A stretch of 64,000 bases of DNA from Dasypus novemcinctus (GCF_030445035.2 NC_080677.1:156551169-156615168), one strand, 5' to 3'; shown: positions 23,643 to 36,505, counted from the stretch's first letter. Numbers and translations: made by a program. The notes: generated by a model from the sequence alone, not told the origin.

Positions 23643-26399
23643 CACCTACACTCTGAGTGAATAAATGCTCCCAAATTACTGAGTGTGCAGAGACTAGGAT
23701 GGGGACTGATTGAATCCAGTTGAATTTCTCCTGAAGTTGGCCAAGAGTTTGCACCTAAGGTAAGAAGATGAACTGAAATAAAGTTAAGAATTGCTCACCA
23801 ACTATTTAATCCATTTTGTAATATACAACGCTGATCAAGTTTTTCAGGCTTAGAAAATAAGTACTGTGATTTGCCTGTTTCAGAGTTGTACTTGTTGTCT
23901 TTAAATAAATCAAAAGGCAATTCTTGTGTTCTCAAAGAGAAGGGTAACATCAAGTTCATACAGCAGCCAGAAACATGATAAATCCACCGGGGCCGCAGTG
24001 ATTCCTGCCTAAACTAACAATTCATTTCATTGCTACAGTTCATTGTTGTTGTCATCAGGTCCATGCCTCTAATTACCTTACATCTGTTTTATGTTTGAAG
24101 TTTACAACACTTGCCCACTTTGGCTATACTCATTTACGTTTAACACCAAACATATGTTTATGTTTACTGCATACCAGTTGTGCATTCTTAGACTTAAAAT
24201 TATATCAATTTATAATCCCATTAATGGAAAACTTACAAGAAGGATCCGGCTCCTTTAATAAAACTAGAAAGAACAACCATTTGGATGCTGTTAAGTACAA
24301 TCCCCTACCAAAGGCTAAATGCTTCCTCTAGATGCACCCTGCCGAGATAAGTGGGCTTCAAGAAACACTGTCTTGGCTGCCGAGCGGACACTATTGTTTG
24401 GAGAAGACTCACCGCCTTCCATTTTCTGGTACTCTGCGCTGAAATCCCCGTCTTCATTGGAAGGATAAAGAATGATCAAAGAGGATTTGGGTGCACTTTG
24501 TTTAAAGTATATTCATTGAGTTGGCATCCTTGAACTTGGCATTTTTAAGGCCATGTTTGTGAATTTGAGTTTTCCGTTTGGGGAGTGGAAGGAGAGCCAG
24601 AGGAGCAGCATGCATCCCCAACTAGCAGCAGCTTCCCCATATATAGCTCCCTAAGACCCGGCTGGGTAGGGCTTTGGACATCTCCATCTGCTGCTGAACA
24701 GATTCCAAAGAAAACTATAGATAAGAACATTATTTGGATCTTGGACCATTTCTGAAGGATTTCAGCTCTATAAAAAAAATACTTTGGGAACTGGAAAGGA
24801 TTAAATTCCGCTCCCACGTGCTTCCTTCCACTTAAAGGAGAAGCTGCCCTTTCCCTTCAAGCTACCTCCATGAGTCCTAGATGAAGAGTCCTGCTCTCTT
24901 TTGGAGCCCTACATTTATTAACAAAGGAACTCAATCTTCAAGACCAGTAAATAAATGAGAGATCTGATGACCTTTTGCTGATCTTTCCAAGTAGCATTCC
25001 TTTACAACAGAAAACAGCCTACTACCTAGAATAAACTAGTGGGAGATTACTGGTCTACCAGTCTGGGTGATCTCTCAAGGGAAATGCACTAATGCAGTCT
25101 GAAGATCAGCAAGTATTGCGTCCTGTGTCGCTGACTCCCCTGGAAAGGTACTGGGCATTACAGAGCTTTTCCTGGAACTAATTTTGCCAAAAAATCACAG
25201 ACATGGAGCACAATCAGAAGTCAGCAACTGATGACTGAAAAGTCACCCTGGGGGTCTGGGAACTGTGTGCTCAGATACCTTTCACTGGTGGCCCACTCAG
25301 CTGGCAGGAAGCCCAGGCAGCACTTTTACCCCTTGGGATTGCTGCTTGTCCGGGACATGCCCCTGCTCGGTGGGGCTCTGCAGGTGCTCTTTCACGTGGG
25401 GCAGCCGCTCCCTGGGCTCTGTGCACTCATATAAAGGTGTGCTGTGGGCAGTGCGGAGGGTGGAGGGGGAAGGGGTTGCGGCCCCGCCGTGCTCAGCAGC
25501 CTGAGCCCTGGGAGCGCCATTAAGGCTCTTGACTGGTGCTTTGACCCAGGATCCTTTCTTTGCACCAAAGGGGTTTTAAGTGGGAGCCAAAAGATCCTTT
25601 CGGAGCCTACAACCCTCTTAGAGATTCTGCCCTAGATCTAAGGGGCTTTCCAGTTGTATCTGCCATTTGGTCACTTTGTCTTGGGCTGTGGATCCTTCAG
25701 AAGAATTTCAGGGCTGTTCAAGTCCAAGCCACACACCACTTGAGGGGAGGTAGCCAGACCCTGCCCCCCCACACACACACGAGACTTGAAAGCACCTTCC
25801 CGGCCCCCCACTCTTAGTGAGGGTTCCTGGCTGCACCTGCACACAATGCAGGTGCACACACAATGGGAGAGCTCACACTCAGCTACCTGCAGGGAGAACC
25901 ACCCGGTGAAGCCAGTGATGATGGCCGCTGTGTCGGTCCCAGGCACCCGGAGGTGGGCTGGCCTTCTGGAAGGAAGCTGCTACTGAGCTCCAAGGAGCAC
26001 AGCCTGCAAGACGTTGACCCAGCAACTGAGCATCTTATACGTTTGTTTGTTTGTTTGTTTTTAATGTTGGAGATAGGAATTGGTATGTGGAATGTCCTGA
26101 CTTTTAAATGTTAGCTTAAAAATATTAAACACAGTGGAAGTCAAACGAAATTTTTCAGCAGGCTGCCTGGATCAGGTACTGGCCTCCAAGGTTTTCACTT
26201 TTGCTTTCAAACTTCTCATGCATTTTTCTGGGAAAATCCTGATTCCACAACCACAGCTTCCAATGTCTCCCTCTCTTCCATAATAATAATTATCACTTTA
26301 TAAAGTACGGGGGTGGTTGAAAAGATGCTTCCACAGGCAGTATTGCATCTGAACCTGACAATAACGTGTAAGTCCGTTGTTTTCATTATTGGTGTCATC
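23643..26399. other. Intergenic, unassigned unique sequence
   Basis: No repeat family or exon is recognised apart from the GTTT run at 26040. Confidence 0.5.
26040..26062 (+). repeat. (GTTT)n microsatellite
   Basis: Five GTTT units are followed by a short T-run. Confidence 0.85.
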
Positions 26400-26575
26400 T
26401 TGCAGAGAGGGAAATTGCAGAAATCCAAAGGCAGCATGGCTTAGTGGTGGGCCCAAGGGCTTCAGACTCCAGGTAGCCAGACTACCTGGAGTCTCAGGTA
26501 GTCTGGCTCCATCACCACAGAAAAACTCCTCCATCTCCTTATTTCTAGAGTGGGGGTGACAGTACTTAACCTGGC
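26400..26575 (+). repeat. MIR-like fragment with local inversion-duplication
   Basis: It opens GCAGCATGGCTTAGTGG and ends with a MIR-like TCCTCCATCTCCTTATTTC run. The middle (26464-26508) holds two overlapping perfect hairpins in place of the usual MIR core. Confidence 0.6.
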
Positions 26576-26802
26576 ATGGTAAGTAGAAGGGAAAAGGGGA
26601 AAAGGAGCCTAGTCTGCTTCTTCATAAATGGAATTTAGAATGGTGGATTCTTCATAAATGGGAATTATGATGGTGGGGTCACCCTGAGGTCACAGGGCTG
26701 GGAATGGTGGAGCAGGGGCTCCAGCTTAGTTCTTCACCCCCAAAGACCTTGGCCTTCGATGCAGGCCCTCCCAACAGGGCTGTAAAAGTCGGTGCTGTCA
26801 GG

Positions 26803-27225
26803 GTTATGGGTTGAACCCCCAAAGACAAGTTCAAGTTCTAACCCCCAGTGCCGGGGATGTGACCTTATTGGGAAATGGGGTCTTTGAGGATATGACCTAT
26901 TAAAACAAGGCCAAACTGAGTTAGGGTGAGCCCTCATCCCATACGACTGGGAGAAGAGACACAGGCAGATGGACGGAGGGAGACGAGCATGTGACAATGG
27001 AGGCAAAGCTGGGAGGCGGGCATCACAAGCCACAGAGCACCAAGGATCGCCAGCAGATGCCAGAAGCTGAATTCCTTCTGCCCCGGGCTTCAGAGGGAGC
27101 ACGGCTGCTGACATCTTGATTTTGGAATTCTGAGTTCCAGAGCTGGGAGAGAATGGATGTCTGTTGTTTTCAGCCACCCAGTTTGTGGCACTTTGTTATG
27201 ATAATCCTAGGAAACTGAGACAACC
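26803..27225 (+). mobile_element. MLT1-type MaLR LTR
   Basis: The sequence follows the MLT1 pattern: GGGTTGAACCCCCAAA, TAACCCCCAGTG, GTGACCTTATTGGGAAAT, CACCCAGTTTGTGGCACTTTG, ending near CCTAGGAAACTGAGACA. It is divergent. It is an ancient placental repeat. Confidence 0.85.
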
Positions 27226-27421
27226 AGCAGGCAACAAATGAGTCCTAGTCTCAAAATACCTTAAGATTAGGGATCTAGAGTGTAGAAGATGCATTTGTCC
27301 CTACATTACCAATCTGTAGCTATTTCTCCTAGACATAATACATTTTACTTAGAAAGATATGTATAATATAGTGGTCACTGGGAAAAAAAAAAAAACAACA
27401 GCTTTTAAAACACCATGTGTA

Positions 27422-27899
27422 GGGAAACGGTTGTGGCTCAACCAAATGGGCTCCTGTCTACCATTTAGGAAGTCCAGGGTTCAATGCCCAGGGCCTCCTG
27501 ATGTGGGCAAGCTGGCCCATGCAGAGTGCCGGCCCACACAGGAATGCCACCCCGTGCAGGAGTGCCGCCCTACATGGGAATGCTGCCCCGTGCAGGAAAA
27601 GCCACCCCACACAGGAGTGCCAGCTGACACACCAAGCTGGCACAGCAAGGTGATGCAGCAAGAGACACAGGAGAGAAAATAAGAAGACGTAGCAGAACAG
27701 GGAACTGAGGTGGCGCAAGAGAGTAATCGCCTCTCTCCCACTCTGGAAGGTCCCAGGATCGGTTCCCAGAGCTGCCTAAGAATACAAGCAAACACAGAAG
27801 AACACACAGCAAATGGACAGAGAGAGCAGACAAGGGGGATGGGGGGAACTGGGGGAGGGGGAAAATAAATAAATGCAATAAATCTTTAAAAAAAAACAG
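27422..27899 (+). mobile_element. DAS-type SINE, long variant with internal tandem units
   Basis: The target duplication CATGTGTAG lies at 27413-27421 and 27900-27908. The body holds several roughly 20-bp repeats of a CAGGAGTGCCGCCC-type word (27535-27625) and a second B-box-like segment (GATCGGTTCCC near 27757). It is longer than the other copies. Confidence 0.9.
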
Positions 27900-27908
27900 C
27901 ATGTGTAG

Positions 27909-29593
27909 AATGTAACCATTTTACTTTCTTTTTTTCCAAATTTATACGCATGTGCATCTATATGTATGTGTCTGAGTGTCTGTGTGTGCATAAAAGAAGG
28001 ATCTGGGAGGACAAAAACCAGTATGTTAACAGTGGTGGTCTCTGGTTGGTGAAATTACAGGTTGGTGTTTTTTTTTATTGGTTACTTATCTGTAATTTCT
28101 AATTTTGCCAAAATGCATACATAATGCTTTTGTAGTAAGATCAGACAGTTTTGAATCCATCAAAGCATATCTACAGCATGGAATTTCTGCCTGTCCTGCC
28201 TTGTGGGACTCCTGGAGTTGGACTTGTCATAGGCATCATCTTGTGGTTTTAGGAAACGCACCGCTGGGTTTGCACAAGCTGCCCTTTGACAGCAGCTAAA
28301 GCCCTGTCCTGGGACATTCAAAGAAAGGGAGCTCGAATATGGCACCCACTCGGGAGCCTTAAAAATCCCTTTTAGATTCCCAAAAGATCTGTTGCTGGAA
28401 AACTGCTCCTTCCATGGTGGGGGTCACAGAGGGGCCTCCCTCGTTGCTGACCGAGCAGCAGCTTTGCAGACAAGCACCTGCTTACCGTCATCAAACGCTC
28501 CAGCAAGTGCCGCCCGCCCTCCAACTTTTCCCCCATTCCCCAGAGGACAGAGGCAGCACCCGACTCAGATACACATGCACGCGCCTTGGCGCCTTTCATA
28601 AAGAAGGGCTCATAGGGTACTTTGAGATCGCCTTCGGACTGGCCTCTTAAGGAAAAGAAACCTGGCAGTTTCCAGGCTGATGGGAGCGGGGTCCCTCGGC
28701 GACACTGCAGGAGTGCTCAGAGAGTCCCCAGCTCACACAGCTCACAGAAAGTCCAGAAGCTCAGCTCAGTCCTCCCTGCTGGATACATGACCCCAGACAA
28801 ATGGCCAGGTCTGCCCACTGTGCCCACCCAGCCGCCCAGCCCCTCGCGAGCCCCTCGCCTCTGGACACTGCCTCTCGCTGGCGCCCAGAGCCTGCACCTG
28901 GCCCCTGGCCACTCCACCGTCCCCTCCCCAGATCCGCTTTTTCTTTCCCATTGTGAACTCCCCGGGGTCTAAAGTTATCGTCTCTTTTTTCCCCAGCTCT
29001 CTCAGCTGGCTGCCAAAGAGGAAAATAATAAACTTGTTCACTCTGCGATTGTTAATGACCCGTAAGGATTTATGGGTACATGTCCTAAGGAAACTTGTCC
29101 TTGGAAGGGGAAAAAACAGAAAAACGAAAACTAGAGAGGCCGGCCCCCACCCGAGGGAAGGAGTGGCTGAGGCTGTGAGGACATCGCAGGCTGAGCAAAC
29201 ATTTGCTGGCCAGCGTGATTCCAGAACCCTGGAACGTGCACCGCCGCTGCGGCCTGCGCTGCATGGTGGCCTCCGGGTTTTTGATAGGACTACTTTTAGA
29301 GTCATGCTAATGACCTTTCTCACTGCCAGAAGCTGTGTGCAGTTGCCCTTGTCCACTTGTCAAAGGCCCTCTGTTCGACTTCGGAGTGACAGCTGTCGGA
29401 GGGGGCGGGACCCCGCCTCTGCCACCAAGCCCCTCTGCGGCCGGGGAGGCACAGTGCCCGGTGCCTGGGCGCTACACCTGCCAAACGGAGGGAGTGTGCC
29501 AAGCCACTGCGTTCCCAGACTCTTGGATTTTACAGCAAAATGCTAAAAAGAAAGCTTTCACAGAAAACTTTTAAACTTATCTTGAAAAGATAC
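27909..29593. other. Intergenic, unassigned; part moderately GC-rich
   Basis: Two opposite frames of nearly 200 aa overlap at 28766-29546. Neither resembles a known protein, and the strands mirror each other as expected of a low-stop region. Confidence 0.5.
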
Positions 29594-30245
29594 TTTTTTT
29601 AAAATGGAAAATAACAAGTGTTGGCGAAAACGCAGAGGGGTTAGAATCCTCAGGCATAGCTGGTGCAAGTATCAAATGGGACAGCGCTGTGTGAACAATT
29701 TGGCAGTTCCTCCAAAAGGTAAACATGGAATTACCCTATGACCCGGCAATTCCACTGCTCGGTATGCAGCCCAAGGAAGGGAAAAGAGCGACTCAAACAG
29801 ATCCTTGTATACCAGTGTTCACAGCAGCATCACTCGCAATTGCCAGAAGATGGAAACAGCCCGACTGATGAATGGATAAATAAAATGTGGTATATCCATA
29901 CAAAAGAATGTTATTCAGCCGTAAAAAGAAATGAAGTTCTGATACACGTGAAAACATGGATGAACCTTGAAGACATCGTGTTGCATGAAATAAGCCAGGT
30001 GCATAAGGCAAACATTGACTGAGTCCACATATATGAAATACCTAGAATAATGAAATGCATGGAGACAGACACTAGATTAGAGGCTGCCACTGGCTGCAGG
30101 GAAAGGGGTGCTGAAAAACTTTCTCTAACGGATGGTGATAGCAGCAGAGCATTGTAAATGTAATTAATGCCACTGGATTATAAACTTACAAATGGTTAAA
30201 AGGGCAAATTTTAAGTTAATGTATCTGCTACCATATATAATGATA
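29594..30245 (+). mobile_element. L1 3' end fragment (L1M type)
   Basis: It carries the ORF2 tail and 3' UTR words TTCACAGCAGCATCACTCGC, AATGGATAAATAAAATGTGG and TGTAATTAATGCCACTGGA. Part of the ORF2 frame is still open (29738-30022, 94 aa) but it is a fragment. Confidence 0.9.
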
Positions 30246-31384
30246 AAAGATATTTTACACCAAAAAGGCAGGCAGAACAAAATCTCAGAGATTTGTACTT
30301 TAAATTGAATAGGAGTTTAAAAAAAAAAAAGTAATAAATTGAACAGGTAGAGCTTCTTGGGCAACTCACACTAGCCTTTCACTCTTTAGTTGGGGGTAGT
30401 GGAAACTCTAGCTTGGAATGACCTCTGAGGGCCTTTCCAGAATCATTTCCTAGAGAAGAAAACACCCAAACCTTTAGGATGGACTCAGAGCATCTCCTTC
30501 AAAGCCAAAAAGGAAAATTTCTGGCTCTGTTTTTCATGCAAAAGGCTTTGCAATCAGGTAAGACTTAAGAAAGGATTTGAACATCCGTCTGTTTGCCTTG
30601 GAGACTCAGAGCAAGAGTAGAGACTCAAGCAATAGGCTCGTGATAATCTAGCATATTCATTAAACTGTAAAGGGTAAAAATGACACCTGCAGGCTTGGGG
30701 GTTCTCCAGCCTCTCATTTATACAGCTTTTAGGAAACTCACCTCCTAGTCTCCCAGTTGGAATGGCTCCTCCAAAGCCCTGCCCCAGACTGAAGAACTGT
30801 TCATTAGGTCCTCGGGGAGCATTCCATCTGTGGTCACCAATCCCCATGAAAATTTGTGGGAAAATATTCCTCTCATTACCTGTGAGACGTGATCACCCAA
30901 TATCAAAACACAAAGCAGTTACATTTTAAAGGGGAACTGTGAAGCTAAATTGAGAGTTGACTTAATCCCATTTTTATGGGCTGATTAATGTCCCGCGTAC
31001 CCGGGCTGGGAGGAGAGCCTGTGCCTTTTTCCTTTAATGGAATGCACCATACTTCCTGGATTTTCTCACGGGAGTCCATCACCGCCGCTGTTGGTTTGTT
31101 CCTAACAAAACTCGAGCCCTTTTGTCAGAATTTTCCTGGAGTCTAAGAGTTCTGAATTATTAGTTCGCCAAAATTCTTACCAGTCAGTGCTCCCACTTTT
31201 AAGGGCAAAAAAAAAAAAGTAAAATAAACCTGACCTTGAGATTTCTTCACAAGAGGCTTGAAAGCAGCAGGCTGGCCTCCAGGGTCCAAGTCTGAGTTAC
31301 GCTGGAAAGACTTACCAACTGGGCCTCACAGCAGTGGTAACAGTAACAGCCACATGTTGTGTGCAAGAAACGGTGCCGTGCCGA
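30246..31384. other. Intergenic, unassigned; possible conserved block
   Basis: 30970-31190 has non-repetitive motif-rich sequence (GCTGATTAATG, TGGAATGCACC, CTGAATTATTAG). No repeat is recognised. Confidence 0.4.
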
Positions 31385-31712
31385 GCGCTTTGCACGGAGA
31401 GGCACGCCTCGTTTTAATGCGCTTTGCTTTACTGCCCTTCGCAGATACTGTGTTTTTTTACAAATCGAAGGTTTGTGGCAACCCTGCCTCGAACAAGTCT
31501 TTGGGTGTCACTTTCCCAACAGCACGTGCTCACTCTGTGTCTATGTCACATTTTAATTAAGGAACGTGAATTTTTTTTTTAGACATAATGCACCCTTAAT
31601 AGACTACAGGAGAGGATGAGCATAACTTTCATACCCACCTGCAAACCAAAAAATTCACATGACTCGCTTTATTGTGCCGTTCGCTTCATCGGGGTGGTCT
31701 GGAACCAGGGCA
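31385..31712 (+). mobile_element. Tigger1-type DNA transposon, internally deleted
   Basis: The 5' end (CTGTGTTTTTTTACAAATCG, GGTTTGTGGCAACCCTGCCT) is joined to the 3' end (TTAGACATAATGCACCCTTA, CATGACTCGCTTTATTGTGC, GGTGGTCTGGAACC). The transposase gene between them is missing. It is a pogo/mariner-class fossil, common in placentals. Confidence 0.85.
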
Positions 31713-33009
31713 GGCCTGGGTCATTTCAGTTAACCCTCTGAGCTGGCTGCTGGGCACCGCGGAGAGGCGCAGGCCTCGGTGCCAGCGCGTCCCAACGCCC
31801 CGTTCTCCCTGCGAGGCCGGCTCCATCCACCTGCATCAGCTCGGCTCACCTGTCCAGGCCCAGCGCTTTGAAGAAGACGGACTTCCACTCGCTCCCTGAC
31901 ACATCCACGAAGAAAAGGAAATGCCTCGGAGCTCCTTGCAAAGGCCGGGCACCCAGCCCCTCCCCGCGCCCTCCCGCACCTGGGAAACACCCAGCCCGCC
32001 TCCCTCCCGGCTCCCCGCACCCTCCCGCACCTGGGACCTGGGACGGGAGGTCACTGGATTCCTAGGCCATCAGTGGATGGCTCCGGGGACCGGTGGGCTG
32101 CCCTCAACGCCATAAGGAATGGCGACGTTACCGCCCTTGTGCTATCAAAACATTTGGATAGGCTTCGAATGCCACGGGCTCTGTCCCATAAATTATTTCA
32201 TTTGATAACTTATCTCAGGCAGAGGGTGGGTGGAGGAAGAGAAGCTGCTCAGGAGGAGAACAGGAGTCCCAGGGAAGGAGCCCGTGGTCGTTGGAGATTT
32301 CAGGAGGGCCAAGGGCTCCTGGCACTTCAAGGCGTCCTATTTGGTTTCCAGCAGCTCCTCCACTGGGCTCCATGGCGAGGACACTGCTGTTCTGATGTGC
32401 CTGCCCTTCCGAGCCTTTTGTTCCTCTTGGAGATATTTCTCCACCACCCAAAGCCTTTCTCTTTCCTCCATTCCTGTTAAAACCCACTCTTTTCAAAGGA
32501 GAACCGAGGCACACTCAAGTGCAACAGAGAGTAGCCCAAAATGTGAGCGCTCGCCCCCGAATTTTTATTAACAGGGATTCAGTGTCCCATCTAGAGGAAT
32601 CATGTCTAAATTTCAGACATTAACAGACAAGTAAGGGGGAAATGGTAAAGCATCTGGAGTTACAAAACCCACAGCCCCCCCCCCCCTGCACCCACCCTTT
32701 CCAGGACCATCCGGTGACAATGCACCTCCACCAGCGCGAGGCTGTCCTGAACCCCGCCAGAAGGTGGCTGCTTCCCCCCTCCCTCTCTCCACCCGGCTGC
32801 CAGCCAGAACCTGCAGGAAGAAGTCAGGAGCCAGGCCTGATGGCACTCATCTCATTCCTGAAGAACTCGCACCGCTTAAGAGCTGCTGGGGCTCCAGAGA
32901 GCTCGCCGTAATCCAGAGGCTCTACTGGCTGGGATTAGGGCAAAAAGAAATGCTGCTGCCAGCTGCCATTTCTTCCAGGCTGTGCATGGATGTCTCCTAA
33001 CAGACCCTT
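31713..33009. other. Intergenic, GC-rich in part
   Basis: 31730-32110 is fairly GC-rich with a short local repeat (CTCCCGCACCTGGGA twice, near 31969 and 32021). No exon is recognised. Confidence 0.5.
32675..32686 (+). repeat. C12 homopolymer
   Basis: Twelve C residues lie between ACAG and TGCACC. Confidence 0.85.
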
Positions 33010-33465
33010 CCTGATACGGGGTGAATCATGCCCTCCCCCCAAAGATGCGTAGTAGTCCTAACCCCAATGTGAAGGTGGCCTTTTTGGAAATAGGGTCTTA
33101 GCAGTGGAATCAGTTAAGATGAGGCAAGGCTGGATTCGAGGGGGTCCTAATCCGATGTGGCAGGTATCCTTATAAAAAGGAGATTCAGACACCAGGACAG
33201 ACATGGGGGAGAAGCCATATGACCAGAAGGCACAGAGGGCAGCCGGAGGCAGGGCCCCAAGGCCAGCCACGCCGAGGACCTGCGGGCAGACGCCACCCGG
33301 CCAGGAAGGACCCCTCGGACGCCAGAGGAAGCCTGGCCCTGCCGGCACCTTGCTTCGGGCTTCCGGGTGCCGGAACTGGGACGGAAGACGTTTCTGTGGC
33401 CAGTCCTGCTGTTGTCTGTAGTTTGTGGTACCGTGTGTTGGCTCTCCTAGGAGCTAAGACACACC
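33010..33465 (+). mobile_element. MLT1-type MaLR LTR
   Basis: It shows the MLT1 words AGTCCTAACCCCAATGTGA, GGAAATAGGGTCTTAGCAG, TATCCTTATAAAAAGGAGA and TAGTTTGTGGTACC. It is CpG-rich in the middle and divergent. Confidence 0.85.
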
Positions 33466-33544
33466 TCAAACGGTTGTTTTAAAACACCCAACAGCTACTG
33501 AGAAGAGGCCACACCAGTCTTTTTTTAATGATGTCACCCTTGAA

Positions 33545-33835
33545 AGGATTAAATAGCCAGCACCTGCTGAACATTTACCAAGTGCCAGGCACTGTTCTAA
33601 GCAGGGAATAGTTCATTTGACCCTTACAAGGACCCTGGGATGCAGGAGTTATTTTTATCCACATTTCACAGCTGATGCAACAGAGGCTCAGAGAGGTTAA
33701 GTGACTTGCCTGAAGTCACACAGCCAGAAAGTGACAGCTGGGACTCAGGAAACATAACTGACTTCTCATCCTAGCAATTCCACCAGGGAGCTGTGTGTCC
33801 TTGAGCCAGTCACTCAACCTCTCTGAGCCCATCCC
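33545..33835. repeat. MIR pair (reverse, then short forward)
   Basis: A well-kept reverse MIR (AAGTGCCAGGCACTGTTCTA, GCTCAGAGAGGTTAAGTGAC, GTCACACAGCCAGAAAGTG, 33545-33770) is followed by a short forward piece (GAGCCAGTCACTCAACCTCT, to 33835). Confidence 0.88.
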
Positions 33836-35582
33836 GAAAGAGCATTGGACACCATCACTGGGCCATGTTCAAGTCGACAATCTGATGAACCTCCAGGCGG
33901 AGCCCGGTTCATTCTCCTGCCAGTAGGTGTGAATCCGATCCTGCTGATTCAAAGCCCTGCGGACCCCCAGGCATGAAACACATTATCTAACCGTTCCAGG
34001 TCGAGACTTTAATGAGAACCGTCAGCACTAGAGCCACCTCGCCCCTTGGGGCATTTGTGTTGGCCCCGGGTCCCTTCTCATCCACCATTTAGAATGACAG
34101 TGAAAGAAAGCAATTTCTTATTTGCGTTGTGGCATCTGGCTTCGCTCTTTCTCTCCTCCCCCAGCTGCCTCCCCCTGTCCGTTCCAGTGATGAATTACAT
34201 TTGTTCCCCGGATGATCATTTTCTCAATCCCAGGCTTGGAAAAAGGAGGAAGATAGCTGCATTCCCTTCGAGCTCACGGTCAACGGTCTGATTTATTTTC
34301 TCCTTTGCAAGTCCTTCCTTCTGTTATTTTAGGCGGTGTTTCTGCTTGAACAGTTGGATCCTTGGAGTTGCCCAAAGGCCTTTGGCCCCCTATGCAGAGC
34401 CTCTGTCTGAATGTCTCTTTCTTGACTCGGGTACCAAAAAAATGAGAAGTAGGTTAGACGTTATCTTCTTGGCCTGGTTTGGAGGTTGTGGTTTGGAGGA
34501 GGTGTGTGTTTTCCGTTTGGAGGGGCTTTGCGTGCCTCTTTGTGTGCTTGTTCCCTGCAGGAAGCTTCCCAGAGGGAGGGCGCAGAGTTGGAATCCCTCC
34601 TCCAGGGAGCGAGGGGGGCATTGTCATGGCCTGGTGGTCGTGGCTGGCGATGACATCTACAGTATCCTGTATTTTAGGGGCTCTTGCAACCCCCCCAGCC
34701 CTCAGGAAAAAGTAGCCTCATTCGTTTCTTTCTTTGGGATGAAGTTCCCCAAAAGCCCATTTAAATGCATCGGGCACTTTTAACAGTGCTCCCGTCCGTG
34801 TGACCTCGGGGAACACCAAACCCAATCAGGGACCTCTCTGTCCCTTTCTGGCCGTCCCTGGGACCGGCTGGGGCTGCCTCTGCTGGCTTCCTGCCATTTC
34901 TGCACCCCTGAGGAGCCCCAAGGCAGCAACTGGAAGACCCACAGGACATGTACACCCAGCGAGCCCCAAACCAGTCAACAGCTCTCAGGCTATGTCCCCC
35001 AGACGCAGGCCGGCTACCGACCCCAAGGCCCAAGGACCAAGGGCCATCTCAGGGGGCCCAGGGAGAAGGACGCACGCATCCTGTGAGGGCGAGAAGATCG
35101 CCCATGGACCGTGGAGGGCAAACCAGGACCAGCAGAGCTAGGAGCTCCCACAGGGGAGAGATCGAGAGGCAAAGCAGGTGTAAAAGCAATCACAGGATTT
35201 TTCCTGGTACGTGAACGGTGTGGATCTCTCTCTTGTCACCTTGGCACATCCTTGCAACGTGTGCTCACAGTTTCTGACCGGAAGCCAAGGAAGACTGATG
35301 GGCCAGAGGAGCTGTTAAGACACCGTGGGACTCCTAGGGCAGGAGCAGCCCAGGAAAGGCCTGTGAATGCCTTCCATTTAATTAGACACCATATGTTGTC
35401 CAGATAAACAGTCACACAGGCAGACAAATGCCTTTGAACTCTTACCTAGAGTGTTAAAGCACCAGTGGGATGAATATATCCTGAGAAAGAATTGTTTTTA
35501 AAAATTATGAGTCAGGATGAATTTAAAATACCATTCTACTTAAGTCTGCATTCTAAAGCAATATATGATTATTGTTAAAAAA
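33836..35582. other. Intergenic, unassigned unique sequence
   Basis: No repeat or exon is recognised. Confidence 0.5.
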
Positions 35583-35592
35583 CAAAGCAAAC

Positions 35593-36001
35593 CCGGGAAG
35601 CAGACGCGGCTCAACTGATAGAGTGTCCCTCTACCATATGGAGGGTCCAGGTTCAATCCCCAGGGCCTCCTGACCCGTGTGGAGAGCTGGCCCACGCAAG
35701 TGCTGCCGCGCACAAGGAGTGCCGTGCCACGCAGGGGCGTTCTCTTGTAGGGGTGCCTCATGTACAAGGAGTGTGTCCCACAAGGAGAGCCATGCCACGT
35801 GAGAAAAGCACAGCCAGGAGTAGCACCGCACACACAGAGAGCTGACACAGCAAGATGACGTAACAAAAAGAGACACAGTTTCCCAGTGCCACCAGATAAT
35901 GGAAGCGGACACAGAAGAACACACAGTGAATGGACACAGAGAGCAGACAATGGGGGGAAGGGGAGAGAAATAAAATAAATCTTTAAAAAAAAAAAAAAAA
36001 G
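35593..36001 (+). mobile_element. DAS-type SINE, full length, at edge of L1 tail
   Basis: It is flanked by CAAAGCAAAC (35583-35592) and CAAAGTAAAC (36002-36011), one mismatch, and has a long A tail. Confidence 0.92.
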
Positions 36002-36505
36002 CAAAGTAAACACTGTGATAAACATTTTGGCAGTTCCTCAAAAGGTTAAACATAGAATTATCATAAGACCCAAAAATTCCACCCCAAAATTGAAAACAGG
36101 CTGATACTTGTATACCAATGTTCACAGCAGCATTATTCACAATTGCCAAAAGGTGGTAACAACCCAAGTGTCCATCAAGAGAGGAATGGCTAATCAAACT
36201 TTGGTATATCCATATAATGAAATACTATTCAGCCATAAAGAGGAATGAACTTTTGATACATGCGATAACATGGGTGAACCTTGGGAACATTTTGCTAAGT
36301 GAAATAAGCCAGACAAATGAAGGACAAAATATTGTTTGATTCTACTTACGTGAAAGCTGTAGAAGCAAACTCATCGAGAGAGAAAGCAGATCAGAAGTCA
36401 CCAGGAGCTGGGGGAGAGGAAACCAATAGTTATTGCTCAAGAGGTACTGTTTGGGGTGGTAAAAATGTTTTGGTAACAGATGGTAGAGGTCTTTCTGGAG
36501 TTTCT
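36002..36505 (+). mobile_element. L1 3' end fragment (L1M type)
   Basis: The same L1 tail as at 29.6 kb is present: TTCACAGCAGCATTATTCAC, TATTCAGCCATAAAGAGGAA, GAAATAAGCCAGACAAATGA. It is broken by stops and preceded by a SINE. Confidence 0.9.

Noticed and set aside
28766..29546. Opposing frames of 196 and 197 aa
   Set aside because: They mirror each other on the two strands, contain no recognisable domain and show no start or splice context.
29738..30022. 94-aa open frame
   Set aside because: It is the C-terminal remnant of L1 ORF2, not a gene.
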